42,030 nucleotides of DNA from Pseudomonas migulae NBRC 103157 (GCF_002091715.1 NZ_BDAG01000051.1:1-42030); one strand, 5' to 3'. Positions 1 to 7,905 are shown, numbered from the stretch's first letter. Numbers and translations: made by a program. The notes: generated from the sequence alone by a model not told the origin.

Positions 1-40
1 GGCGTCGTTACATTCAAAATTCATGTCGAATGACACGGCC

Positions 41-68
41 TCATCGCGAGCAAGCCCGCTCCCACAGG
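41..68. repeat. REP palindrome, right half of a REPIN cut by the window edge
   Basis: The sequence reads ATCGCGAGCAAGCCCGCTCCCACA, the reverse of the GTGGGAGCGGGCTTG REP core seen elsewhere in the window. A GACAC tail just upstream resembles the loop side of complete REPINs such as the one at 5053-5147. It ends 1 base before the stop codon of the PhzF-like gene and may act as its 3' stem-loop. The partner arm would lie left of base 1. Confidence 0.8.
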
Positions 69-69
69 T

Positions 70-912
70 TCAGATCTTCAGGGTTCCGCAGATACAGGTC
101 ACTACAGAACCGCCAATCCAGATTTCGTCGCCGATCTTTTCGACCTGAATACGCCCCGCGCGTCCCATCGTCAGGCCCTGGCTGACCACGTAGGACGTCG
201 GCGCCAGCCCCTCGCCAAGCAACCACTGGGCAATCCCGGCATTCAGGCTGCCGGTGGCGGGGTCTTCCGGCATGCCGTCGCCAGAGATGAATGCGCGCAC
301 TTCGAACTGTGCATCATCGCCGTCGCGCTCCGCATGCCACGGCGCGATCACGCCGACCGCGAGGCCCAGCATGTGTGCGTGATCCGGTTGCAGATCCAGT
401 ACCTGCTGGCGATCCTCGACCATCACCGCCAGCCAGCCCGCGCCGTTATCAACCCACTGCGCCCGCACAATGGCGCCCGGTTCCAGCCTGAGCCCGCGCC
501 GGACACGCTCCATCACATCAGTCTCAACCGGCCCGGTCCTGAGCAGTGGCGGTGCGAGAAAAGCCAGCTGCGCGCCTTGTCGACGCACCCGTACCAGGCC
601 GACGCCGCATTCCTGAATGATCTCTTCGCCCTTGGGTACGCCGCCGGCTTCGAGCCAGGCATGACAAGTGCCCAGCGTCGGGTGACCGGCGAACGGCAAT
701 TCGTTCAGGGTGGTGAAAATCCTGACCCGGTAATCGGCCCGGGGGTCCTGCGGCTCAAGGATGAACGTGGTTTCACTGAGGTTGGTCCACGCGGCGAACG
801 CCGCCATGCGCTCATCGCTGAGCTCGTCCGCGCCGAACACCACGGCCAATGGATTGCCCTTGAGCGCGACGCGGCTGAAGACATCTACTTGCTTGAAATC
901 GAATGAATGCAT
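70..912 (-). CDS. PhzF family isomerase/epimerase-fold protein
   Basis: A 280-residue protein of the PhzF family (DapF-like double hotdog fold), close to the usual length. The conserved family positions are visible: Glu47 in NLSETTF (the proton-shuttling Glu of PhzF), the LPFAGHPTLG block with His77, and the C-terminal EDPATGS block. Members catalyse isomerisation or epimerisation by proton transfer. PhzF itself acts in phenazine synthesis, but no other phz gene is here, so a phenazine role should not be assumed and the substrate is unknown. The ATG at 912 has an AGG-rich stretch just upstream. The gene lies 32 bp downstream of the glutathione-transferase gene on the same strand, so the two are probably cotranscribed. 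The family call is firm; the substrate is not. Confidence 0.88.
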   Translation of the reverse strand: MHSFDFKQVDVFSRVALKGNPLAVVFGADELSDERMAAFAAWTNLSETTFILEPQDPRADYRVRIFTTLNELPFAGHPTLGTCHAWLEAGGVPKGEEIIQECGVGLVRVRRQGAQLAFLAPPLLRTGPVETDVMERVRRGLRLEPGAIVRAQWVDNGAGWLAVMVEDRQQVLDLQPDHAHMLGLAVGVIAPWHAERDGDDAQFEVRAFISGDGMPEDPATGSLNAGIAQWLLGEGLAPTSYVVSQGLTMGRAGRIQVEKIGDEIWIGGSVVTCICGTLKI

Positions 913-944
913 GGCCTGCCCTGGTCCTGAGAAATCGAAACGTC

Positions 945-1643
945 CTATTTGGGAATTTCCAGCCCGCGCATCACCGCCGGCCGCGCGAGGAAGCGCTCCA
1001 GCACCCGTGTCACGTTAGGGAAATTCTTGATGCCCACCAGGTCGCCCGCCTCATAGAAACCGATCAGGTTGCGCACCCACGGGAACGTTGCGATGTCGGC
1101 GATGGTGTAGCGTTCGCCCATGATCCAGTCGCGCCCTTGCAGGCGTCCATCGAGCACTTTCAACAGCCGTCGGCTTTCCTCGACGTAGCGATCCCGAGGG
1201 CGTTTGTCTTCGTAATCCTTGCCGGCGAATTTGTTGAAAAAACCGAGCTGGCCGAACATGGGTCCGATCCCGCCCATCTGGAACATCAGCCACTGGATCG
1301 TCTCGTAACGTGCCGCCGATTCCTGGGCCAGCAACTGCCCGCTCTTGTCCGCGAGGTAGATCAGAATCGCCCCGGACTCGAACAACGGCAGCGGCTTGTC
1401 ATCCGGACCATGGGGGTCGAGGATGGCCGGGATCTTGTTGTTGGGGTTCAGCGAAAGAAACTCGGGAGACAGCTGATCGTTGGTATCGAAACCCACACGA
1501 TGAGGTTCATAGGGCAGCCCGATCTCTTCGAGCATGATCGACACCTTGACGCCATTGGGGGTCGGCAAGGAGTAGAGCTGAATCCACTCGGGGTATTGAG
1601 CCGGCCATTTTTGGGTAATGGGGAACGCAGACAGATCGGTCAT
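945..1643 (-). CDS. Glutathione S-transferase family protein, Ure2p/YfcG-like
   Basis: A 232-residue cytosolic protein with an N-terminal thioredoxin-fold domain (about residues 20-105) and an all-helical C-terminal domain. The N-terminal signature YSLPTPNGVK carries Thr28 and Asn30, which match the Thr/Asn active-site pair of the Ure2p/YfcG/YghU (nu) class rather than the Tyr or Ser of classical transferases. FESGAILIYLADK is the glutathione gamma-glutamyl-binding block. Members act as glutathione-dependent disulfide-bond oxidoreductases. The helical domain contains the capping-box motif YTIADIATFPW. It starts with ATG at 1643 and precedes the PhzF-like gene by 32 bp. The exact substrate cannot be read from the sequence. 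Confidence 0.9.
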   Translation of the reverse strand: MTDLSAFPITQKWPAQYPEWIQLYSLPTPNGVKVSIMLEEIGLPYEPHRVGFDTNDQLSPEFLSLNPNNKIPAILDPHGPDDKPLPLFESGAILIYLADKSGQLLAQESAARYETIQWLMFQMGGIGPMFGQLGFFNKFAGKDYEDKRPRDRYVEESRRLLKVLDGRLQGRDWIMGERYTIADIATFPWVRNLIGFYEAGDLVGIKNFPNVTRVLERFLARPAVMRGLEIPK

Positions 1644-2010
1644 GGGAAGGATCCACGAAGAGATTGAGAGAGACGATCATAGTGTGAGCAGCCCAAGGGG
1701 GCGAAGTCCGGCGTATCGATATTGATGATTAGCAAGATCAATGTATTGCAGCCTTCCCCGGGGCCATCCCGTGTACCGTGTCCATAAATCCGCAACATCT
1801 CGCCGGTAACCTTTGCTTCAACCCGTTCAAGGTTGTCGGTGGATGGCTGCCTGCTCCGCCGGAATCGAACCAAACGGGCTTCAGTGGACTCTGAGTGTTG
1901 CCCTTTCGGAAACGGACCGGCTTAACGACATGGAAAACACCCGACGCTGGGAGCGCGGGGTGTAAAGGTTTGTCAGCCTTAACCGAATGCGCTGAAGACT
2001 CCCTAATTCC
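1644..2010. other. Gene-free stretch between divergent genes
   Basis: This 367-bp gap separates the leftward transferase gene from the rightward phosphatase gene and should hold both promoters. I find no convincing gene. A small leftward frame over 1640-1873 has only a TTG start and no ribosome-binding site. An imperfect hairpin lies at about 1939-1965 (ACACCC pairing with GGGTGT, then CGCT with AGCG), without a T-run, so it is more likely a leader structure than a terminator. There is no REP element here, unlike most gaps in the window. Confidence 0.5.
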
Positions 2011-2685
2011 ATGATGAACCCTTTGAAATTCCTCCAACGCTTCAAGCATCGCGCGTATGTCGTGCTGCCCTCACTGTTGGCGGCCAGTGCGCTCTTTCTG
2101 TCGCTGGAATCGAGCGAAAGTCGCGCCCAACCGGTGGACGGCACCCAGACCCTGGTGTTCCTGCGCCACGCCGAGAAACCTGCCGGCGGCCTCGGCCAGC
2201 TCAACTGCCAGGGCCTGAACCGCGCCATCGATCTGGCGACCCTGCTCCCGGAAAAGTTCGGCAAGGCCAATTATGTGTTTGCGGCCAACCCGACGCGCAA
2301 TGTCGAGGAAGGCGAACTGGACAATTCCTACAGTTACATTCGCCCCCTGATGACCATCAGCCCCAGCGCGATCAAGCTCGGTTTGCCGGTGAACATTAAC
2401 TTTTCGGCCAACGACACCAGCGACCTGGCCGATGAGCTGCTCCACGACAAGTATCACAACGCGGTGATCTACACCGCCTGGTCCCATGGCTACCTGCCCG
2501 AACTGATCAACAAAGTTGCTGGCGAAGCCATCGGCAAGAAACAGAAGATCACTGAAGACTGGGAGTCCAGCGACTACGACTCGCTGTTTGTGCTCACGCT
2601 GACCTGGCACAACGGCAAGGCCAGTCTGCAGAGCCACAGTTACAAGCAAGGGCTGGATAACGGTCGGGAAACCTGTCCGACTTGA
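2011..2685 (+). CDS. Exported histidine phosphatase family protein
   Basis: A 224-residue protein. Residues 15-39 form a hydrophobic segment ending in SRA-QP, consistent with a signal peptide or N-terminal anchor. The phosphatase core starts with LVFLRHAEKP, in which Arg52-His53 match the RHG catalytic signature (RHA here) and His53 would be the phospho-accepting histidine. A second conserved His sits in WSHGYLPE, as expected for the branch. The rest resembles phosphoglycerate-mutase-like proteins annotated only by family. Two consecutive ATGs (2011, 2014) are possible starts and neither has a clear Shine-Dalgarno sequence. It converges with selU across a REP pair. The substrate is unknown, and the periplasmic location is inferred from the leader. 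Confidence 0.8.
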   Translation: MMNPLKFLQRFKHRAYVVLPSLLAASALFLSLESSESRAQPVDGTQTLVFLRHAEKPAGGLGQLNCQGLNRAIDLATLLPEKFGKANYVFAANPTRNVEEGELDNSYSYIRPLMTISPSAIKLGLPVNINFSANDTSDLADELLHDKYHNAVIYTAWSHGYLPELINKVAGEAIGKKQKITEDWESSDYDSLFVLTLTWHNGKASLQSHSYKQGLDNGRETCPT

Positions 2686-2717
2686 GGGTGATGGTTGAAA
2701 TTTTGTAGCGGCTGTCT

Positions 2718-2822
2718 GGGCCCTATCGCGAGCAAGCCCGCTCCCACAGGAGGCAGTGTCGAACACAAATCTGCGTTCCACCACCAATCACTGTGGGAGC
2801 GGGCTTGCCCGCGATGGGGCCC
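2718..2822. repeat. Outward-facing REP pair in a convergent gene junction
   Basis: Two REP copies form a long inverted repeat. The left arm runs GGGCCC, ATCGCG, then AAGCCCGCTCCCACAG. The right arm is CTGTGGGAGCGGGCTT, CGCGAT, GGGGCCC. The arms are about 31 bases with a 40-base spacer. The orientation is opposite to a normal REPIN: GTGGGAGC lies on the inside and the CGCGAT ends on the outside. It sits between the stop codons of the phosphatase and selU genes, where it can act as a bidirectional 3' stem-loop. Confidence 0.85.
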
Positions 2823-2834
2823 GCAGATACACCA

Positions 2835-3938
2835 TCACCCTCGCAGACTGTCACGGTCTTGCAGGTATTCGATAACCGCCCCCCGCTCCCCGGCAAACTC
2901 GATCCGCGCGCCCTTCTTCTCCCGCTGAAACACATACATCGGGTCGTAATACTCACGCAGCAACCCCTCAATCCAGCCCCGGTGCAAATCCACCGCCCCG
3001 CTGCGCGCCTGCTCCGCCAGCGCATCCTCCATCAGGATCAACATCCGCCGATGACGCTCACCGCCCAGTCGCTTCTGAACGTTGTTCAGGCTCGCCAGCA
3101 AGCGCTCGGAAAACAGCCCGAAACCTTCATCGCCATGCACGTCGATGAACTCGGCAGACAAGTTCACCACGTAATCACGCAGGATCCGTTCGACCCGTCC
3201 TTCAAGGCTGTCTTCGAGCCAGACCATCGGAAATTGCTGCATGCCCTGATACAGCGGCAACGGCAGCGCGCAACTGCCGATCGCACGGCTTTCGTCTTCC
3301 AGCACAAACTGCTCGATACCGCGACTGCGCTTCTTCAGCACGTCCACGGCCAGGCGGTTTTCAAAATCGATGTTGGACGGCTGGCCCGTAGCGCGCTTGC
3401 CGAAACTGGAGCCGCGATGGTTAGCGTGGCCTTCAAGGTCCAGGCCGTTGCTCAGCTGCGTGAGCACTTCGGTCTTGCCGGTGCCGGTCATGCCGCCCAG
3501 CAGGACGAAATCACATTGAGCCACCGCCTGATCTATCGTTCCCAACAGGAAGCCACGCATGGCCTTGTAGCCGCCACCGACCCGCGGATAATCGATACCC
3601 GCCTCGTCCTTGAGCCATTGCTGGACGATCTGCGAACGCAAGCCACCGCGAAAACAATACAAAAGCCCCTCGGGATGAGCCCGGGCAAAATCGGCCCAGG
3701 CTTGAACACGCCCAGCCTTGATCTCGCCAGACACCAGCTGATGCCCCAACGTAATTGCCGCCTGCTGCCCGTGTTGTTTGTAGCAGGTGCCGACCCGTTG
3801 CCGCTCGCTGTCGTTCATCAGCGGCAGATTGATCACGCCGGGGAAGGAACCCTTGATGAATTCGACCGGCGCGCGGACATCCATCATCGGCCGGTCATTG
3901 AGGAAAATATCGCGGTAATCGGAGAAGTCGCTGGACAT
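2835..3938 (-). CDS. selU: tRNA 2-selenouridine synthase (SelU/MnmH)
   Basis: A 367-residue enzyme that replaces sulfur by selenium in 2-thiouridine at the wobble position of tRNAs for Lys, Glu and Gln, through a geranylated intermediate, using selenophosphate. The N-terminal rhodanese domain (about 1-130) holds Cys95 in LLYCFRGGLRS, the essential cysteine of the family. A P-loop GGMTGTGKT lies at about 148-156 and begins the C-terminal nucleotide-binding-like domain. The length matches the family. The start codon shares one base with the selD stop (TGATG), so the two are translationally coupled. SelD, directly upstream, makes the selenium donor, which supports the assignment strongly. Confidence 0.96.
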   Translation of the reverse strand: MSSDFSDYRDIFLNDRPMMDVRAPVEFIKGSFPGVINLPLMNDSERQRVGTCYKQHGQQAAITLGHQLVSGEIKAGRVQAWADFARAHPEGLLYCFRGGLRSQIVQQWLKDEAGIDYPRVGGGYKAMRGFLLGTIDQAVAQCDFVLLGGMTGTGKTEVLTQLSNGLDLEGHANHRGSSFGKRATGQPSNIDFENRLAVDVLKKRSRGIEQFVLEDESRAIGSCALPLPLYQGMQQFPMVWLEDSLEGRVERILRDYVVNLSAEFIDVHGDEGFGLFSERLLASLNNVQKRLGGERHRRMLILMEDALAEQARSGAVDLHRGWIEGLLREYYDPMYVFQREKKGARIEFAGERGAVIEYLQDRDSLRG

Positions 3939-4972
3939 CAGAACACCTCGACCGCGTTCGTCTGTCGCTCGACCAGCTCACCGATCGGCTCAAGTGTCAG
4001 GCCCAGTTCGGCAGCGACGCTGAGAAATTGTTCGTTGCCCTCGGGAGTGACCGCCACCAGCAGACCACCACTGGTTTGCGGATCGCACAGCACGCGTTTG
4101 TGCATCTCCTGCAGGCGCCCGAGTTTGCTGGCGTAGCTGTCGAAATTGCGCAGCGTCCCGCCCGGCACACAGCCCTGGTCGAGGTAATACTCGACGCCCG
4201 GCAGACGCGGCACGCGGTCGTATTCGATGCGCGCTGTTACATTGCTGCCATCGGCCATTTCCACCAGGTGCCCGAGCAGGCCGAAACCGGTGACATCGGT
4301 CATTGCGGTCACGCCGTCGAGCTTGCCGAAACGGCTGCCGGGTTTGTTCAGGGTGCACATCCAGTCGCGGGCCAGGCCGATGTCGGCGTGGCGCAACTTG
4401 CCCTTCTTCTCGGCCGTGGTGAGGATGCCGATGCCCAAGGGTTTTGTGAGGTAAAGCAGGCAACCGGCGGTGGCCGTGTCGTTGCGCTTCATGTGGCGTT
4501 TTTCCACCAGCCCGGTGACGGCCAGGCCGAAGATCGGCTCCGGCGCATCGATGGAGTGCCCGCCCGCCAACGGGATACCGGCTTCATCGCATACCGAACG
4601 TCCGCCGCGAATCACTTCCCGGGCAATCTCCGGCGCCAGCACATTCACCGGCCAGCCGAGAATCGCGATGGCCATCAACGGATCGCCGCCCATGGCGTAG
4701 ATGTCGCTGATGGCATTGGTGGCGGCGATGCGGCCGAAATCGAACGGGTCATCGACGATCGGCATAAAGAAATCGGTGGTCGAGACCACGCCGCGTTCTT
4801 CATCGATGGCATATACCGCCGCGTCATCGCGCGAGGCATTGCCGACCCAGAGCCTGGGGTCAAGGTTCTGCGCCCCGCTGCCGGCCAGAATCACTTCCAG
4901 CACCTGAGGGGAAATCTTGCAGCCACAGCCTGCGCCGTGGCTGTACTGAGTTAGACGGATCGGCTCGCTCAT
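3938..4972 (-). CDS. selD: Selenide, water dikinase (selenophosphate synthetase)
   Basis: SelD makes selenophosphate from selenide and ATP for selenouridine and, where present, selenocysteine. The N-terminal motif SHGAGCGCK carries Cys16 and Lys19, equivalent to catalytic Cys17 and Lys20 of E. coli SelD; the catalytic residue is Cys, not Sec. The AIRS/PurM-like ATP-binding fold follows (DDAAVYAIDE, TTDFFMPIVDDPFDFGRIAATNA). I chose the ATG at 4972, giving 344 residues, because AAGGTG lies 6 bases upstream. A GTG at 4981 would add three residues but would overlap that ribosome-binding site. It is the first gene of a two-gene operon with selU. Confidence 0.97.
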   Translation of the reverse strand: MSEPIRLTQYSHGAGCGCKISPQVLEVILAGSGAQNLDPRLWVGNASRDDAAVYAIDEERGVVSTTDFFMPIVDDPFDFGRIAATNAISDIYAMGGDPLMAIAILGWPVNVLAPEIAREVIRGGRSVCDEAGIPLAGGHSIDAPEPIFGLAVTGLVEKRHMKRNDTATAGCLLYLTKPLGIGILTTAEKKGKLRHADIGLARDWMCTLNKPGSRFGKLDGVTAMTDVTGFGLLGHLVEMADGSNVTARIEYDRVPRLPGVEYYLDQGCVPGGTLRNFDSYASKLGRLQEMHKRVLCDPQTSGGLLVAVTPEGNEQFLSVAAELGLTLEPIGELVERQTNAVEVF

Positions 4973-5052
4973 GGAGTGCACCTTGTGAAGTCGGTGCGGA
5001 GGAGTCTACAGCGACTGCACAAAATGCGCTGAGTCGGGCATAACGCAGAGCT

Positions 5053-5147
5053 AATGTGGGAGCGGGCTTGCTCGCGAAAGCGGTGTGTCAGGCAACGGAG
5101 ATGTCGACTGGAACACCGCTTTCGCGAGCAAGCCCGCTCCCACATTG
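5053..5147. repeat. REPIN (inward-facing REP pair)
   Basis: AATGTGGGAGCGGGCTTGCTCGCG at the left is mirrored by CGCGAGCAAGCCCGCTCCCACATT at the right, with the inner arms GAAAGCGGTGT and ACACCGCTTTC continuing the pairing around a short GTCA/GTCGAC loop region. It lies between the 3' end of the MDR oxidoreductase gene and the start of selD, about 80 bp upstream of the selD start codon. Confidence 0.92.
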
Positions 5148-5153
5148 ATCGGG

Positions 5154-6110
5154 TTAGGGCAACAAAATCACCTTGTCGCCACTGCCCTGATTCACCTCGG
5201 CATAGCGCTCCAGCCCTTCGGCCAACGGCGATTCAAGCAACCCTTGCGGCAGCGGCAACAAATCCTGATCGAAAAACCGGCCGAACTGATCGAGCATCGC
5301 CGCGCACGCCTGTACCCCGTACAACAGCGAGTTGATCCCCACCACCGAACCGCCCTTGCGATACAACGCCAAGGCGGGCAATTGCACCAGACCATCCACC
5401 GGCGCGGCGATGATCGCGATGCGGCCGAACGCTGCCAACGCGGCGACCGAGGCCGGCAGCCAGAACCCGGTGGTGTCGAAAATCACGTCTGCGCCGCCGG
5501 CATAGACCGCGTTCACCTGCGCGCCTAAATCCTCGGGTTTATCCAGTTGCAGCGTCTGATAGCCCTGAGCCTGCAAGTCCTTCACCTGCTCCGGCCGTCG
5601 CGCCGCCGCCAGCACCTGGGCACCGCGCACCTTGGCCAGCGCCAGCGCCGCACTGCCGACTGCGCCGCCGCCGATCACCAGCAACCGTGTTTGCGCGGTC
5701 ACCAGGCTGCGTTCCAACGCATCCCACGCCGTGGTGTAAGGCACGCCGAGGCTGGCGGCCTGCGCGAAGCTCAAGTGGGTCGGCTTGAGTGCCACGCCGT
5801 TGGCCGGCAATTTCACGAATTGCGCATGGGAGCCGTCGGCGAAAAAACCCAGTTCCCGGCCAGTGCCCCAGACCTCCTGACCGATCAATGCCTGCGGGCC
5901 TTCAACCACGACACCAGCGAAATCACGACCGGGAATCCGCGGCAACGTGGTGTAGGGAAATCGCCCCAGCACGTTCTTCACATCGCTGGGGTTGAGGCCG
6001 GCGGCCTTGATCTGCACCAGCACTTCATCGGCGCCGGGAACGGGAGTCGGCACTTCGACATAGCGCAGGGCCGAGAGGTCGCCGGTTTTATCGAACTGCA
6101 ATGCTTTCAT
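5154..6110 (-). CDS. MDR-superfamily oxidoreductase, zinc-free quinone-reductase type
   Basis: A 318-residue medium-chain dehydrogenase/reductase. The GroES-like catalytic domain (about 1-125) contains AAGLNPSDVKN and the PGRDFAGVV block. The Rossmann domain follows with IGGGAVGSAA (glycines at 147-152) for NAD(P)H. The catalytic-zinc Cys/His ligands and the four-Cys structural-zinc loop are absent, so this is a quinone oxidoreductase or enoyl-reductase-like member rather than a zinc alcohol dehydrogenase. I chose the ATG at 6110, where the conserved MKALQF start of the family lies and GGA is 8-10 bases upstream; in-frame codons further upstream only add unrelated residues. It lies 29 bp downstream of the XapX gene on the same strand. 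The substrate is unknown. Confidence 0.85.
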   Translation of the reverse strand: MKALQFDKTGDLSALRYVEVPTPVPGADEVLVQIKAAGLNPSDVKNVLGRFPYTTLPRIPGRDFAGVVVEGPQALIGQEVWGTGRELGFFADGSHAQFVKLPANGVALKPTHLSFAQAASLGVPYTTAWDALERSLVTAQTRLLVIGGGAVGSAALALAKVRGAQVLAAARRPEQVKDLQAQGYQTLQLDKPEDLGAQVNAVYAGGADVIFDTTGFWLPASVAALAAFGRIAIIAAPVDGLVQLPALALYRKGGSVVGINSLLYGVQACAAMLDQFGRFFDQDLLPLPQGLLESPLAEGLERYAEVNQGSGDKVILLP

Positions 6111-6139
6111 GGGAGTGTCCATCGAACAGGGGAAGAGAT

Positions 6140-6313
6140 TCAGGAGATCCAGCCAGAGACCAGTTGTCGGCCCATCGGCCACAATTTTTCACCGGCGAGC
6201 ATGCCCAGCAGGCCCACCAGCGCGATGGCCGGGGGTGCGGGGGAACGAAAATCCAGTGCGCCGTAGAGCAAACCGACGCCCAGACCGATGACCAGCGAGA
6301 TGAGGTAGCTCAT
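6140..6313 (-). CDS. XapX domain small membrane protein
   Basis: A 57-residue protein with two hydrophobic segments (about 3-20 and 27-41) separated by FRSPAPPAIAL, the hallmark of the XapX domain. XapX proteins are tiny inner-membrane proteins, named from the xanthosine utilisation region of E. coli, whose function is not established. The start is ATG at 6313, with GGAG 7 bases upstream; in-frame codons further upstream are not needed. It lies between the AraC-type regulator and the MDR oxidoreductase, all leftward, so it is probably cotranscribed with the oxidoreductase. Confidence 0.85.
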   Translation of the reverse strand: MSYLISLVIGLGVGLLYGALDFRSPAPPAIALVGLLGMLAGEKLWPMGRQLVSGWIS

Positions 6314-6411
6314 GGCAGACTCCGTGGGCAATTGAGGGATGCCCAAAGTCTAATGACCGGCAATGGCGAGCATCGGCCAAGTGCTTCTGAATTTCGGCCA
6401 AACCACCTGAA

Positions 6412-6449
6412 GACCTTGTAGGAGCGAGCTTGCTCGCTCCTACAAGGTC
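6412..6449. repeat. Perfect 18-bp palindrome (REP-type hairpin) overlapping a gene end
   Basis: The two 18-base arms, GACCTTGTAGGAGCGAGC and its exact complement, are separated by two bases. The core GTAGGAGCGAGC is a REP variant. The TAG stop codon of the leftward AraC-type gene (6442-6440) lies inside the right arm, so the last three codons and the stop are part of the hairpin. There is no T-run after it in either direction. Confidence 0.9.
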
Positions 6450-7210
6450 GTGCAGAACAGCGACGGCGCAACACCCAGTTCCCGACGGAACATGTCGCTG
6501 AAGCTGCTCGGCGAATAGCCCAGTTCCCGGGCAATCGTGCTGACGGCCACGCCCTGAATCAACTCGGCCGCCGCCGTCGCCAGTTGCACTTGCCGTCGCC
6601 ACTCGGCGAAGCCCATGCCCAAACCGTCCTTGAACAGCCGCGCCAGGGTACGCACGCTGGCCCCGGCGTTTTCGGCGTGTTGTTCGAAGGGAATGTCCAG
6701 CGACGGCGCAGCCATGACCGCCTGACACAGGTTCATCAGGCGCCGGTCGGAATCGTCCGGCAAGGGGATTTTCAGCAGCGAGCGCCGGGCACGTTTGAGT
6801 TCCAGCAGCGCCAGCCCGACCAGCGCGTCGTAATACTCCGGCGCGCCGTCGTCACCCTGCTCCACCAGGCCGATGATCAGCTCACGCAGCAACCCGCCCA
6901 CTTCAATCACCTGAACCGTGGCGTCCAGCGTCGCTGCCAACAAGGGCCTCAGGTAGATGTTGCGCATCTGCAGGTCCGAGACCACGCGAATGCCGTGAGG
7001 CACGCCCGGCGGCAGCCACACCGCCCGTTGCGGCGGCACCACCAGCGCTTCATGAGGCGTCTCGACCCACATCACCCCGCTCATCGCATACAGCAACTGG
7101 CCCCACACATGCTCGTGAGGCTCGATATACAACCCGCGCGGGTAGGTGCGCGCCAGCGGTTGCACGGGCACATCGGTGTCACTCAGGTCGGGGGGCGCAG
7201 CAAGGGCCAT
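6440..7210 (-). CDS. AraC family transcriptional regulator with N-terminal cupin
   Basis: A 256-residue regulator. The N-terminal third is a cupin sensor (GLYIEPHEHVWGQLLYAMSG, then PPQRAVWLPPGVPHGI), and the C-terminal 100 residues are the AraC/XylS double helix-turn-helix (RTLARLFKDGLGMGFAEWR, then VSTIARELGYSPSSFSDMFRRELG). I prefer the ATG at 7210; a TTG three codons upstream is possible and neither has a clear Shine-Dalgarno sequence. Its stop codon lies inside the palindrome at 6412-6449. It sits upstream of the XapX and MDR oxidoreductase genes on the same strand and is the likely local regulator of that pair, an inference from position only. Confidence 0.87.
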   Translation of the reverse strand: MALAAPPDLSDTDVPVQPLARTYPRGLYIEPHEHVWGQLLYAMSGVMWVETPHEALVVPPQRAVWLPPGVPHGIRVVSDLQMRNIYLRPLLAATLDATVQVIEVGGLLRELIIGLVEQGDDGAPEYYDALVGLALLELKRARRSLLKIPLPDDSDRRLMNLCQAVMAAPSLDIPFEQHAENAGASVRTLARLFKDGLGMGFAEWRRQVQLATAAAELIQGVAVSTIARELGYSPSSFSDMFRRELGVAPSLFCTTL

Positions 7211-7356
7211 GGGCAGCAATCATTGGGGATTTTCAGAGAATGCATGGTAACCAGCCGCACGCCTTGTCGCCACTGGCGGCCGCCGTCTGACAATCCAACT
7301 GAATTTTCCGCAACCCCGACGATCCCTTTATTACCACAGGGAGGAATACGGGCTTT

Positions 7357-7584
7357 ATGAACAACGCAAAACTTTTCGTCATTGAATACACCCTTCATGG
7401 CGCCCCCAAGTCTTTCATTATCCGCCTGGACAAGATGGATAATGCGGAGGCCTGGCACTGGGCGAGCTGTGACGCCGGCGTGGGTCGAATCCCGCGATTT
7501 GGGCGGGAAAAGGTGCAGAAGACCAGTAAACCGATGGCAGAGAAATTTGGCGTGGAAAACGTCACGTGGCGGCCAGCGAACTGA
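7357..7584 (+). CDS. Small conserved pseudomonad protein, probably DUF6555
   Basis: A 75-residue soluble protein without a signal peptide or membrane segment. It has an acidic and aromatic middle (DNAEAWHWASCDAGVG) and a basic C-terminal half (FGREKVQKTSKPMAEKFG). I recognise it as a small protein common in Pseudomonas, and the DUF6555 label is from memory. A GGGAGGA ribosome-binding sequence lies about 12 bases upstream of the ATG, slightly far but strong. It stands alone, with a degenerate REPIN 40 bp downstream. The function is unknown. Confidence 0.75.
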   Translation: MNNAKLFVIEYTLHGAPKSFIIRLDKMDNAEAWHWASCDAGVGRIPRFGREKVQKTSKPMAEKFGVENVTWRPAN

Positions 7585-7624
7585 CCGAGGGGAGAAAGAT
7601 CAGCAGGGATAGCTGTGCATTATC

Positions 7625-7739
7625 TGTAGAAGCGAGCTCGCTCGCGATGGACTAACGAGCGGCGCGCTTAATCAGAAAACACGCGTTATCGTTAAAGTCC
7701 ATCGTCGGAATGCCGCCCGGAGACAAGCTCGCTCCTGCC
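7625..7739. repeat. Degenerate REPIN
   Basis: The left arm CTGTAGAAGCGAGCTCGCTCGCGATGGAC is mirrored loosely by the right arm GTCCATCGTCGGAATGCCG and AAGCTCGCTCCTGCCG. Several mismatches and a longer right arm suggest an old copy. It fills the junction between the convergent DUF6555-like and metallothionein genes and ends 1 base before the metallothionein stop codon. Confidence 0.7.
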
Positions 7740-7740
7740 G

Positions 7741-7905
7741 TCAGCCATGGGCGCACTTGCACCCTTTGCTTGCGCATTCTTCACCGTGTTCGTGATGCTT
7801 GGCGCACGCTTCGCAGCAGTAGTGTTTGCCGTGGCGGGCGATCGGATGCTGACCCAGTTTGCACGAGCATTTCGGGCAGTCGCATTTACTTTCACTGTCG
7901 ATCAT
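7741..7905 (-). CDS. Bacterial metallothionein (SmtA/BmtA family, pseudomonad type)
   Basis: A 54-residue protein with ten cysteines at 8, 10, 13, 15, 30, 31, 34, 44, 49 and 51, plus seven histidines. The pattern CDCPKCSCKLG, then YCCEACAKHH, then CASKGCKC is the SmtA/BmtA bacterial metallothionein fold that binds zinc and cadmium in a single cluster. The motif YCCEACA is diagnostic. The ATG at 7905 has GGAG 8 bases upstream; an in-frame codon at 7959 would add 18 residues unlike the family. It lies downstream of the YdcZ-type transporter pair on the same strand but is separated from them by a REP hairpin, so it is probably its own transcript. No SmtB-type repressor is adjacent. Confidence 0.92.
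   Translation of the reverse strand: MIDSESKCDCPKCSCKLGQHPIARHGKHYCCEACAKHHEHGEECASKGCKCAHG

Noticed and set aside
70..912. Phenazine biosynthesis role for the PhzF-like gene
   Set aside because: No other phz gene is present, and many PhzF-family proteins occur outside phenazine clusters.
1640..1873. A 77-codon leftward frame upstream of the glutathione transferase gene
   Set aside because: It starts only with TTG, has no ribosome-binding site and matches nothing I know. A short stretch looks protein-like, but that is not enough.
4973..4981. GTG start for selD three codons upstream
   Set aside because: The AAGGTG that includes this GTG is better placed as the ribosome-binding site of the ATG at 4972.
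5053..5147. REP arms as CRISPR repeats
   Set aside because: The repeats occur singly or as inverted pairs scattered through the window, with no regular direct-repeat and spacer array and no cas genes.
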